Assembly: GCF_003994465.1 (NCBI RefSeq)
Contig: NZ_RZNX01000001.1
Coordinates: 62,001 to 126,000 of the forward strand
Length of the DNA stretch: 64,000 nucleotides
Direction of reading: 5' to 3'
Source of the DNA: Paenibacillus zeisoli
GTDB taxonomy: Bacteria; Bacillota; Bacilli; Paenibacillales; Paenibacillaceae
In this document: positions 36,060-43,710 of the stretch, piece by piece
Numbering within the stretch: position 1 is the stretch's first letter
Layout: every line of letters starts with the position of its first letter
Position numbers and translations under genes: made by a program
The notes under the pieces: model-generated
Told to the model about the DNA's origin: nothing
The model's database searches: none
Seen by the model: the letters and a program-made list of their open reading frames with translations, nothing else

Positions 36060-36940
36060 CACGAGAGAATTCAAGTATTCTCGAAGTGGAAGGACACGAG
36101 CTGGAGATTTCTCATCCAGATAAGATGCTCTGGCCTGAGCTTGGAATTCACAAAGCGATGTATTTGCAGAAGCTGATTATGCTGGCTCCCTATCTGCTTC
36201 CTTACTGCAGGAACCGGTATTTAACCACGATTAGATATCCGAACGGGGTAGGCGGCAAGTTCTTTTACCAGAAAAATGCCCCGCAGCCTCTTCCGGACTT
36301 TGTTCATACCGCCCATAGTGGTGGCGTGGACTATATCAATCTGGATTCACTCGCTACCTTATTATGGCTTGGCAATCTGGCTGCGCTTGAATTCCATCCT
36401 TCCTTTGAGTATATAGGAGGAGAAGAGCCAGCCGAATGGGTGCTCGATATTGATCCAAGTGAAGAGCTTATGCCAAGGGTCATGGAAGCGGTAGCTCTAA
36501 TTGGTGAGGCGCTCGATTCCATGGGGATTCAGTCTGTTCCTAAGACCAGCGGGGCGACAGGGGTGCAGATTATTATTCCGGTGAAGAAGGGCTATACCTT
36601 TGGCCAGCTGCGCAAGGTTGGACAATTCCTCGCCAAATTTCTAACCGAGAAGTATCCTGATCTGTTCACCATTGAACGGATGATCAAGGAACGACGGAAT
36701 AAGATTTATATTGATTATGTACAGCACGCTGCAGGCAAAAGTCTATCGGCGCCTTATACGCCAAGAGCCCGGGAGCATGCGACCGTCTCGACACCCTTAT
36801 TATGGGACGAGGTTCGGAACGGCGTGGATCCGAAGGACTTTAATCTGCTGACCATTGAGGCGCGTCTGAACGAACTCGGTGATCTGATTGCACAGACACC
36901 GAAGCAGTCGCTGGACGATGTGCTTGCATTTGTGAAATAA
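36056..36940 (+). CDS. NHEJ polymerase (LigD-type primase-polymerase domain), stand-alone
   Basis: 294 residues, start ATG overlapping the ligase stop (ATGA). The archaeo-eukaryotic primase signatures are present: KMLWPELGIHK, metal-binding DxD in WVLDIDPS near 130, SGATGVQIIIP near 165-175 (Gln where many LigD proteins have His), and a third Asp in YIDYVQH. RYPNGVGGKFFYQKN is typical of LigD. It fills gaps at broken ends before ligation. Confidence 0.92.
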   Translation: MTRENSSILEVEGHELEISHPDKMLWPELGIHKAMYLQKLIMLAPYLLPYCRNRYLTTIRYPNGVGGKFFYQKNAPQPLPDFVHTAHSGGVDYINLDSLATLLWLGNLAALEFHPSFEYIGGEEPAEWVLDIDPSEELMPRVMEAVALIGEALDSMGIQSVPKTSGATGVQIIIPVKKGYTFGQLRKVGQFLAKFLTEKYPDLFTIERMIKERRNKIYIDYVQHAAGKSLSAPYTPRAREHATVSTPLLWDEVRNGVDPKDFNLLTIEARLNELGDLIAQTPKQSLDDVLAFVK

Positions 36941-36989
36941 GACGACTAATCGGGTAATAAAGACTAATTATGAAGAGGGAGTGAAGATC

Positions 36990-37217
36990 ATGTCGAAAAT
37001 CAATGAGTTCATTCATACAACACCGAATCCGGAAGGTGGCTGGGATAATCAGCAGGATGGGGAGAAAATAAGCCATCATAAAACCAAGGCGGAGGCCGAA
37101 GAAAGAGGCCGTGAGGAAGCGAAGAAGGAAGAAACAGAACACAAGATTCACAATTTGGATGGCAAAATTTCTGAATCCAACAGCTACGGGAATGATCCGT
37201 TTCCGCCTCGGGGCTAA
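36990..37217 (+). CDS. DUF2188 family small protein
   Basis: 75 residues from the ATG at 36990 (GAGGGAGTGAAGATC upstream; GTG at 36981 rejected because it falls between RBS and ATG). The pattern PNPEGGWDNQQDGEKIS, KAEAEERGREEAKKE, then NLDGKI..SYGNDPFPPRG matches DUF2188, a small family often found near DNA-repair or stress genes in Firmicutes and soil bacteria. Function is unknown. Its position 49 nt after the NHEJ genes suggests possible co-transcription. Confidence 0.8.
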   Translation: MSKINEFIHTTPNPEGGWDNQQDGEKISHHKTKAEAEERGREEAKKEETEHKIHNLDGKISESNSYGNDPFPPRG

Positions 37218-37252
37218 AGCCAAGCAAGAATATTATGAGTAGGAGTGAACAT

Positions 37253-37969
37253 ATGGAACAGGCTAATTTCGAAGAAGCCCGCAAGGCGGAAGAACAGTAT
37301 CACAGTAAGTTGTATAGTGAGAAAGAGATTCTGGAGCCGGGAACTTGGATGTCTGAACCCATTCCGGTAGTTATGGAGCTTCAGGAGCGGCTTCTGCAGC
37401 TCAAGAAGGATCTGGTCATTATGGATCTTGGCAGCGGAGCTGGCCGAAATACGATTCCTTTGGCCCTTAGATTAAAGGGATCGGACAGCAAAGTGATAGG
37501 GATTGATCTGCTGGATGAGGCGGTGGACAAGCTCCGGGAGAATGCGGCCGAGTATGGTGTGAACGCAATCGTTGAAGCGCAGAAAGGCGATGCGGAGCAT
37601 ACGAATTTCGGTAGTGATGAATATGACTATATCATAGCCTGCGGCTGTCTGGAGCATGTCTCCTCCGAGGAAGCGTTCGTGCAAGTCCTGGAGCGAATGA
37701 AGCAGGGGACCCGGCTCGGCGGGATTCACTGTATTGCAATGAATACCAATGTTCAAGAGGTTGAAATGGATTCAGGCAAGGAAGTTAAGACCCTAATTGA
37801 ACTTAACTTATCATCGACCAGAGCTATAGAAATTCTAGAGCAGGTCTATCAGGATTGGAATGTGCTGGACCAGAAAACAGTTCTTCAATCTATCGAAGAA
37901 GAGAAGTATGAAGTGCCTACGGAGTTTCGGGCGCAGTCTCTTACTTTCGCTGTTCAGCGGATCAAGTAG
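37253..37969 (+). CDS. Class I SAM-dependent methyltransferase
   Basis: 238 residues from the ATG at 37253, seven bases after AGGAGT. Motif I is MDLGSGAGRNTIPLAL near residues 59-75; the acidic motif II is VIGIDLLDEAV, and CGCLEHVS is the post-II motif. The fold is Rossmann-like and cytoplasmic; the substrate is not evident. It lies downstream of DUF2188 by 35 nt, in the same direction as the repair genes, and is followed by a terminator. Confidence 0.85.
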   Translation: MEQANFEEARKAEEQYHSKLYSEKEILEPGTWMSEPIPVVMELQERLLQLKKDLVIMDLGSGAGRNTIPLALRLKGSDSKVIGIDLLDEAVDKLRENAAEYGVNAIVEAQKGDAEHTNFGSDEYDYIIACGCLEHVSSEEAFVQVLERMKQGTRLGGIHCIAMNTNVQEVEMDSGKEVKTLIELNLSSTRAIEILEQVYQDWNVLDQKTVLQSIEEEKYEVPTEFRAQSLTFAVQRIK

Positions 37970-37985
37970 AATATAATCAGCTTAC

Positions 37986-38025
37986 AGGAGATCCATGAAG
38001 CCAGTTAATAGCTTGTGGGTCTCCT
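37986..38025 (+). terminator. Intrinsic terminator
   Basis: AGGAGATCCATGA (from 37986) pairs with the segment ending GGGTCTCCT (38025) through 13 pairs including G-U wobbles, followed by TTTTG. Confidence 0.75.
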
Positions 38026-38117
38026 TTTTGCGTGATCGTGATAGATAGGATTTCGCCCGGATAGACACTTCAGGCCGTTTCAGGTATTATCAGTGCAAAG
38101 ACAGGGGGCGGTGCCTA

Positions 38118-39212
38118 ATGGAGGCAATGAAGGATAAGTATTCAAGAGCATTTTTTGAACAATTTGTACCGATTGTGAAAGGAGCTTATTCCGCGTTCGA
38201 CGAACACAATTTCCTGAATCTCATCTATGACGATGCCTGGGAGGGACGGGAGCTTAAGCAAAGAATCCGGCATGTTGCGGTCACCTTGACGCGTACACTT
38301 CCTCATAACTACGAGGAGGCTATTGATATTCTTACCGGGATTGCACCGCAGTGCAGGGGATTTGAATATTTATTTTTCCCGGATTTCGTTGAATTGAATG
38401 GGCTGGAGCATTATGATACATCCGTCCGGGCCCTGGAGCAATTCACAGTATATTCGAGCGCGGAGTTTGCGGTTCGGCCTTTCATTATTCAGGACCCAGG
38501 GCGGATGATGCAGCAAATGAGACAATGGGCCACCCATGAGAATGAGCACGTTCGCAGGCTGGCAACCGAAGGATGCAGACCCCGATTGCCTTGGGGAATC
38601 AGCTTGGCTCTGTTCAAGCAGGATCCTCATCCTATTCTGCCGATCCTCAATGCATTGAAAGAAGATTCTTCCGAATATGTCCGCAAAAGTGTAGCGAATA
38701 ACCTCAATGATATATCCAGGGATCATCCGCGACTTGTCCTTGATATTGCCGAAGAGTGGTATGGGCACAATCCGCTTACAGACTGGATTGTAAGACACGG
38801 CCTGCGGTCTATGATCAAGAAAGGAGACCCTGAGGCGCTTGCCCTGTTCGGTCTAGGGGACTGTACGAGCCTGAATGTACAGGCTCTTAATGTGATGGAT
38901 GAGAGAGTTGCAGTAGGTGATGACCTTCACTTTTCTTTTGAAATTGTGAACCAGTCGGACGAGCCCAGAAAAGTCCGTATTGAGTATGAAATCGGCTATA
39001 TGAGAAGCAATGGGAAGTTATCCCCCAAGCGTTTCAAGCTTTCCGAGAAGATGTACAACACAGGACTCACCACTACTATGAAAAAGCACTCGTTCAAGCC
39101 GATAACCACCCGTAAGTACTACTCAGGAGAGCATCGATTGGCTATTATCGTGAATGGACAAGAGATGGCTTCTGTTCCGTTCGAACTTAACTTTCCTCAG
39201 GGGTCTCTTTAA
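38118..39212 (+). CDS. alkC: DNA alkylation repair protein, AlkC-like glycosylase
   Basis: 364 residues (RBS AGGGGGCGGTGCCTA). HEAT-like helical repeats occupy about 1-250, with ATEGCRPRLPWG and VRKSVANNLNDISRDHPRLV typical of the AlkC/AlkD superfamily. About 265-360 form a beta-sandwich (LNVQALNVMDERVAVGDDLHFSFEIVN) like the Ig-like domain of AlkC. Such enzymes excise N3-alkylated adenine/cytosine from DNA. It follows the NHEJ genes, forming a DNA-repair neighbourhood. Its 3' end overlaps the convergent hydrolase gene by 26 bp. Confidence 0.88.
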   Translation: MEAMKDKYSRAFFEQFVPIVKGAYSAFDEHNFLNLIYDDAWEGRELKQRIRHVAVTLTRTLPHNYEEAIDILTGIAPQCRGFEYLFFPDFVELNGLEHYDTSVRALEQFTVYSSAEFAVRPFIIQDPGRMMQQMRQWATHENEHVRRLATEGCRPRLPWGISLALFKQDPHPILPILNALKEDSSEYVRKSVANNLNDISRDHPRLVLDIAEEWYGHNPLTDWIVRHGLRSMIKKGDPEALALFGLGDCTSLNVQALNVMDERVAVGDDLHFSFEIVNQSDEPRKVRIEYEIGYMRSNGKLSPKRFKLSEKMYNTGLTTTMKKHSFKPITTRKYYSGEHRLAIIVNGQEMASVPFELNFPQGSL

Positions 39213-40242
39213 CCAAATCCTTAATGACTTTAACGACGAGTCCCGGTTCATCATGAATGATATAATGACCGCTTTTCTTCGCAACAATCAACCGGCTGTC
39301 AGTGGATAACTTCAGCATTTCCCTTTGACCTTCCTGCCAAATCTCTTCAATGCGCTGACCGGCTTCTTTGGAGAGACCGGCCTGAGCATTCTCCTTTGGA
39401 ACGAGTCCCCTAGCGACCACTCTTATTGGAAGGGCGCCCAGGTTGTGACCGCGAACCATGTCTGCCAGCATCGGTACAGATTGTCCTTCTTCTTCAACAG
39501 CGTCGAAGTATTTGGGCTGGGCGATCACATTGATGAATGCAGGCCGATCACTCTTCTGGACTAGTCCATCCAAGAGAACGTCCTGCAAAATCCGCATAAC
39601 GCCAGATTGCTTCAATAGCTTGGATACAAAGGCAGAGGGAGTGGGCTTCTGAAAATGTTCCCGTTCCAGGATTGGAGCTGTCTTAAGATCATCATCTTCA
39701 GGTTTTGCGTCGATAAGTACAAGTCCGGCGACCTCATTCCTATAGGTCTGGGCGAACAGTCTGGAGTACATCCCTCCCAGCGAATGACCGACAAGGATAT
39801 AAGGACCTTGAATACCTTCGTTCTTCAGCGCTGTATGGAGTTCCCGAACGATATTGGGTCCGGTTCTTGGTGTGGTTGCCTTCTCACTCCAGGCAAATCC
39901 TCCACGGTCATAGGTGACCACTGTAGCCGTGTCAGCGAGCTCCTTCGGAATGTCCTTCCAGGATAGGCTGGTCTCTCCTGACGCAGCTTCAAGAAGAATG
40001 GTTGGAGAGCCGCTGCCGATTTTGTTGATATGAAGCTTGTATCCTCCCGCATCTACCAACTTACCTGGTGGAGGATAATCCGACTCCGCTTGTCTTGAAG
40101 CATACCATTCATACCCAAAGCCGGAGCTGATCAGCAGAAGCAGAGCTGAGAACAGAATAAGGAAAGCTCTACCCGGGCGGAATCTTCGGGCAAATTTTCT
40201 GTGGATGGAAGGTGCTTCGGCATGACTCAAATGATTCGACAT
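39187..40242 (-). CDS. Alpha/beta hydrolase, membrane-anchored
   Basis: 351 residues from the ATG at 40242 (AAAGGAGATGGC upstream). One N-terminal transmembrane helix (about 24-45) follows a basic segment, so the catalytic domain is probably outside the membrane. The hydrolase fold has the nucleophile Ser in LVGHSLGGMYS, an oxyanion-type loop ILLEAASGETSLSW, and a terminal His in KSGHYIIHDEP. The substrate is unknown. It is divergent from a TetR regulator across an 85-bp region with direct repeats, so that regulator probably represses it. Confidence 0.88.
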   Translation of the reverse strand: MSNHLSHAEAPSIHRKFARRFRPGRAFLILFSALLLLISSGFGYEWYASRQAESDYPPPGKLVDAGGYKLHINKIGSGSPTILLEAASGETSLSWKDIPKELADTATVVTYDRGGFAWSEKATTPRTGPNIVRELHTALKNEGIQGPYILVGHSLGGMYSRLFAQTYRNEVAGLVLIDAKPEDDDLKTAPILEREHFQKPTPSAFVSKLLKQSGVMRILQDVLLDGLVQKSDRPAFINVIAQPKYFDAVEEEGQSVPMLADMVRGHNLGALPIRVVARGLVPKENAQAGLSKEAGQRIEEIWQEGQREMLKLSTDSRLIVAKKSGHYIIHDEPGLVVKVIKDLVKETPEES

Positions 40243-40265
40243 AAATAAGCCATCTCCTTTATAGT

Positions 40266-40321
40266 ACATTGTATTAAAAAGAATATAACACGTTGTATTA
40301 AATAAAACAAAAACTTATAAT
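40266..40321 (+). promoter_or_regulatory. tetR promoter with direct-repeat operator candidate
   Basis: TTGTAT (40293-40298) and TATAAT (40316-40321) are separated by exactly 17 bp. A 13-bp direct repeat, AC[A/G]TTGTATTAAA, occurs at 40266-40278 and 40290-40302; the second copy covers the -35. These are candidate sites for the TetR regulator. Confidence 0.65.
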
Positions 40322-40327
40322 GGACCT

Positions 40328-40924
40328 ATGCCAAAAATCGTAGATCATGATAAGCAAAGACAGCGGGTTGCCGAAGCGGCAATTCGGGTTATTCGTAAGT
40401 CTGGATTTGAACAAGCGAGCGTTCGCAATATTGCACAGGAAGCAGGATTGTCTGCAGGGTCCATGAGACACTATTTCTCCACTCAGGCCGAGCTCTTTGC
40501 GTTCTGCATGAATATTTTTCGTGAGCGGATTGAGAAGCGTATTGAGCGGATGACCTTTAGAGGACCCATTTTACAGGAATTGAAGCATCTTATCCTGCAG
40601 TTCCTGCCCCTCGATGAGGAGAGAACGATGGAAATGGAGGTATGGTTGTCTTTTAACGCAAAAGCATTAATTCACCCCGAGCTTCGGGTTCTAAGCAATG
40701 AAATGCATAATGCCTTGTACCGGGCATCCAAATTCGTCATTGAGACTTTAGTAGAACGAAGGCTGGGAAGCCCTGGTCTTGAGCCTGAGATCGAGACGGA
40801 GAAGCTGTATGCCCTGATTGACGGACTAGCCATTCACCAGATCATGCAGCCAGGCAGGCTGGATGTGGAACGGATCGAATTCATGATTGATGACCATCTA
40901 AATATGCTCTGCAGATCCTTGTGA
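40328..40924 (+). CDS. TetR-family transcriptional regulator (apparently leaderless mRNA)
   Basis: 198 residues. The N-terminal TetR helix-turn-helix (about 10-55: AAIRVIRKSGFEQASVRNIAQEAGLSAGSMRHYFSTQAEL) is followed by an all-helical ligand domain. The ATG lies only 6 nt after a consensus -10, so transcription would start at or next to the ATG, and no Shine-Dalgarno sequence is present. The gene is divergent from the alpha/beta hydrolase; autoregulation and repression of the hydrolase are likely. The ligand is unknown. Confidence 0.9.
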   Translation: MPKIVDHDKQRQRVAEAAIRVIRKSGFEQASVRNIAQEAGLSAGSMRHYFSTQAELFAFCMNIFRERIEKRIERMTFRGPILQELKHLILQFLPLDEERTMEMEVWLSFNAKALIHPELRVLSNEMHNALYRASKFVIETLVERRLGSPGLEPEIETEKLYALIDGLAIHQIMQPGRLDVERIEFMIDDHLNMLCRSL

Positions 40925-40951
40925 GTTTCGGGAGAAGAGGATATCATAAGT

Positions 40952-40965
40952 GTGAAGCGCTTTCA
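40952..40965 (+). promoter_or_regulatory. cre-like site upstream of malic enzyme
   Basis: GTGAAGCGCTTTCA matches the right 11 positions of the cre consensus (AANCGNTNWCA) and lies 30 nt upstream of the malic enzyme start. It may mediate CcpA control. Confidence 0.4.
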
Positions 40966-40994
40966 TATCAAGGATAGGGAAGGGGGCAGAATTT

Positions 40995-42407
40995 ATGGCT
41001 TTTAACAGTATCATTCTGCGATTGGAACTCAACCACACGCTTGTAACTTTCGGTCAGGTAGCCTCAGCGGTAAGTGATGCAGGTGGAGACATTGTATCCA
41101 TCGATGTAATCAGACCGGGTTCTGACAACTCAGTTCGGGATATTACGGTTCAGGTGGCGGATGAACGGGAGAAGCTGGTCGTGGATTCGCTTCGGGCAAT
41201 GCCGGGCATCCACATCATCAACGTGTCTGACCGTACATTTCTGGCCCATCTTGGCGGGAAAATCTCGATTCAGCCCAGTATGCCCATTCGTAACCGGGAC
41301 GATCTCTCCCGGGTCTATACACCGGGCGTAGCCCGTGTCTCTATGGCCATACATGAGAATATAGATAAGGCCTATTCGCTTACGATCAAAAGAAATACTG
41401 TAGCTGTAGTGACAGACGGTACCGCAGTCCTTGGACTTGGAGACATTGGCCCTCACGCGGCAGCTCCGGTAATGGAAGGCAAGGCTATGCTGTTCAAGCA
41501 GCTTGCGGAGGTGGATGCCTTCCCGATCTGTCTGGATACGAAGGATACGGAAGAAATTATACGGACGATTAAGGCGATCAGCCCGATCTTTGGAGGCATT
41601 AATCTGGAAGATATCAGTTCTCCCCGCTGCTTCGAGATTGAAGATCGGCTGGCTGGAGAACTGGATATTCCGATTTTTCACGATGATCAGCATGGGACAG
41701 CTATCGTGGTTGTCGCTGGCCTCATTAACGCGCTTAAGGTGACCGGCAAATCAATGGAGAATATCCGGGTCGTGGTTAATGGCATTGGAGCAGCCGGGGT
41801 ATCGATCTGCAAAATGCTGTTGGCCTCAGGAGTTCAGCATCTCACTCCTGTCGATAGGGAGGGGGCTATTATCCGCGGCGGCACTTATACCCACCCGATG
41901 TGGCAGTGGCTGGCGTCGCAGCCGCAATTAGAGGACAAGCCAGGGAGTCTTCATGAAGTAATTGCTGGAGCCGACGTATTCATCGGCGTATCCAGGGGCA
42001 ATGTCCTTGGAGCCGAAGACGTCCAGCTTATGGCACCAGACCGGATTGTCTTCGCCATGGCGAATCCCGAGCCGGAGATTGACCCGGAGGTGGCGCTTCC
42101 GCTCGTGAATGTATTTGCTACCGGGCGAAGTGATTACCCGAATCAGATTAACAATGTACTCGTCTTCCCGGGACTGTTCCGCGGCGTTCTGGACTGCCGG
42201 GCTAAAGTCATTAATGAACAGATCAAGCTTGCGGCAGCTCATGCGATTGCAGCTGTAGTCTCCTCTTCCGAGCTCAATGAGCAGTATATTATACCCAGTA
42301 TATTCAATGAGAAGGTTGTCAAAAACGTCCGCCGGGCTGTCATCGAGGCGGCCATGCGCACAGGTGTGGCGAGAAGAATACCGCCCGACATGAGATCCCT
42401 TGATTAA
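40995..42407 (+). CDS. NAD(P)-dependent malic enzyme with N-terminal ACT domain
   Basis: 470 residues (RBS GGAAGGGGGC). An ACT domain occupies about 5-80 (RLELNHTLVTFGQVASAVSDAGGDI). The malic enzyme core follows: SRVYTPGVARVS, TDGTAVLGLGDIGPHAAAPVMEGKA, the metal/substrate motif IPIFHDDQHGTA, and the nucleotide-binding VVNGIGAAGVSICKML. It oxidatively decarboxylates malate to pyruvate. The ACT domain suggests allosteric control by a small ligand. It is similar to B. subtilis YtsJ/MalS-type enzymes, but the cofactor cannot be fixed from sequence by eye. Confidence 0.92.
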   Translation: MAFNSIILRLELNHTLVTFGQVASAVSDAGGDIVSIDVIRPGSDNSVRDITVQVADEREKLVVDSLRAMPGIHIINVSDRTFLAHLGGKISIQPSMPIRNRDDLSRVYTPGVARVSMAIHENIDKAYSLTIKRNTVAVVTDGTAVLGLGDIGPHAAAPVMEGKAMLFKQLAEVDAFPICLDTKDTEEIIRTIKAISPIFGGINLEDISSPRCFEIEDRLAGELDIPIFHDDQHGTAIVVVAGLINALKVTGKSMENIRVVVNGIGAAGVSICKMLLASGVQHLTPVDREGAIIRGGTYTHPMWQWLASQPQLEDKPGSLHEVIAGADVFIGVSRGNVLGAEDVQLMAPDRIVFAMANPEPEIDPEVALPLVNVFATGRSDYPNQINNVLVFPGLFRGVLDCRAKVINEQIKLAAAHAIAAVVSSSELNEQYIIPSIFNEKVVKNVRRAVIEAAMRTGVARRIPPDMRSLD

Positions 42408-42462
42408 AATATGGTCAGAATTCAGCGCTTTCCAGTCATCAATTAACTGAATGAATTTGTCG

Positions 42463-42486
42463 AACCCGCTCTGAGGAGAGCGGGTT
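42463..42486 (+). terminator. Intrinsic terminator
   Basis: AACCCGCTCT (42463-42472) pairs with AGAGCGGGTT (42477-42486), followed by TCTTTG. Confidence 0.85.
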
Positions 42487-42565
42487 TCTTTGTGTACGAC
42501 GGACTAACTTATAGCAAGGTAACTTTCTGGATCAGGAGAGAGAGAAATATTTTTCATAAAATATG

Positions 42566-42630
42566 TTAGTAACATATTGATAATATCAAAAGTTCGTGTT
42601 ATTATTTTGTTATTAACAAATTGTTACTAA
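42566..42630 (+). promoter_or_regulatory. Palindromic operator-like region upstream of the SPFH/NadK-like operon
   Basis: TTAGTAACA (42566-42574) and TGTTACTAA (42622-42630) are perfect inverted repeats. Between them TTTGTTATTAACAAA (42606-42620) is itself a perfect palindrome. The shared half-site TGTTA[C/T]TAA thus occurs three times (two forward, one reverse). The last copy is 28 nt before the SPFH start. It is probably a repressor or activator binding region. Confidence 0.5.
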
Positions 42631-42657
42631 GATTAATGAGAAAGTGAGGTAGTTATC

Positions 42658-43710
42658 ATGTTTGGATTCAAATTTGTGAAGTTTCAACCTAGTGAATATG
42701 TGATGAAGGTTCAGGGTGGCAAAATTGTCCGGGAAGGTGTCGGGCTGTCATTTTACTATTATGCTCCCACTACCTCGGTCGTTGTTGTTCCTGTATCCTC
42801 GATTGATGTGCCCTTTATGTTTGAAGAGATAACCAATGACTATCAGACTGTAACGGTTCAAGGCCAGCTGACTTACCGGATCATGGACTATAAAAAAATC
42901 ACGCAGATTCTTAATTACACCTATAATCTGCGCAAGAATAATTACATTTCGGACGATCCGGCCAAGCTGGCCCAGCGGGTGATCAATATTGCCAAAGTGC
43001 AGACCAAGAAACACCTGGAGCATATGCCTCTTAAGGAAGCCATCCAAGCAAGTGAGCGACTGGCTCAGAACGTAACACGGGAGATTCGAACACACGAAGA
43101 AATTGAGAAGCTGGGTATCGAGCTGATGGGGCTGTCGATCCTCGCCATCCTGCCGAACCGGGAGACGATTCGAGCGCTCGAAGCTCATGCCCGGGAAGAA
43201 ATACTGCGGAGTGCGGATGAAGCTTTGTATGAACGCAGAAATGCTTCGATCGAGCAGGAACGCAGGGTCAAAGAGAATGAGCTGAATACAGAAATTGCGG
43301 TCGAGACGAAGAAGAGACAGATTCGGGAGACTCAGCTGGACGCCGAGCGGTCGATGAAGCAGAAGCAGAACGAAATGAAAGAAGAACAGCTGAAATTTGA
43401 TACTGAGCTCGAAGAGAAGAAGCAGGAATTGATCGGCCTTACCGTAGCGAACAAGAAAGCTGAAGCGGATGCCAAAGCTTATGAGCTTGCTGTGGTAATG
43501 AAGTCGCTTCAAGACGTAGAGCCAAATGTACTTCAGTCGCTTACAAACATGGATATGAAGCCGGATAAGCTGATTGCGATAGCTTTTCAGGAGCTTGCTG
43601 AGAATGCCGGTAAAATTGGTCAGCTAAATATTACTCCCGACCTTCTTCAAGGTCTGATGACGGAACCCGGTACCGTTAACCAGGGAGGCAGAGGAGCGGG
43701 GACAAGGTGA
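42658..43710 (+). CDS. SPFH/Band 7 domain protein
   Basis: 350 residues (RBS AAAGTGAGG). The N-terminal about 30 residues lack a clear membrane helix. A Band 7 domain spans about 8-180 (VPVSSIDVPFMFEEITNDYQTVTVQGQLTYRI; IEKLGIELMGLSILAI). A long charged coiled-coil follows (about 185-275; Glu/Lys/Arg-rich with RQIRETQLDAERSMKQKQNEM), then a C-terminal LQGLMTEPG tail. SPFH proteins form large ring or vault-like membrane scaffolds. Its GTGA overlap with the NAD-kinase-like gene implies the two proteins work together. Confidence 0.88.
   Translation: MFGFKFVKFQPSEYVMKVQGGKIVREGVGLSFYYYAPTTSVVVVPVSSIDVPFMFEEITNDYQTVTVQGQLTYRIMDYKKITQILNYTYNLRKNNYISDDPAKLAQRVINIAKVQTKKHLEHMPLKEAIQASERLAQNVTREIRTHEEIEKLGIELMGLSILAILPNRETIRALEAHAREEILRSADEALYERRNASIEQERRVKENELNTEIAVETKKRQIRETQLDAERSMKQKQNEMKEEQLKFDTELEEKKQELIGLTVANKKAEADAKAYELAVVMKSLQDVEPNVLQSLTNMDMKPDKLIAIAFQELAENAGKIGQLNITPDLLQGLMTEPGTVNQGGRGAGTR

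Noticed and set aside
35154-36940. Frameshifted single LigD gene
   Set aside because: Each half is complete and the ATGA overlap is a normal coupling arrangement, so two genuine genes are more likely.
42748-43512. 254-aa antisense ORF inside the SPFH gene
   Set aside because: Mirror of a charged coiled-coil frame, without RBS or recognisable domain.
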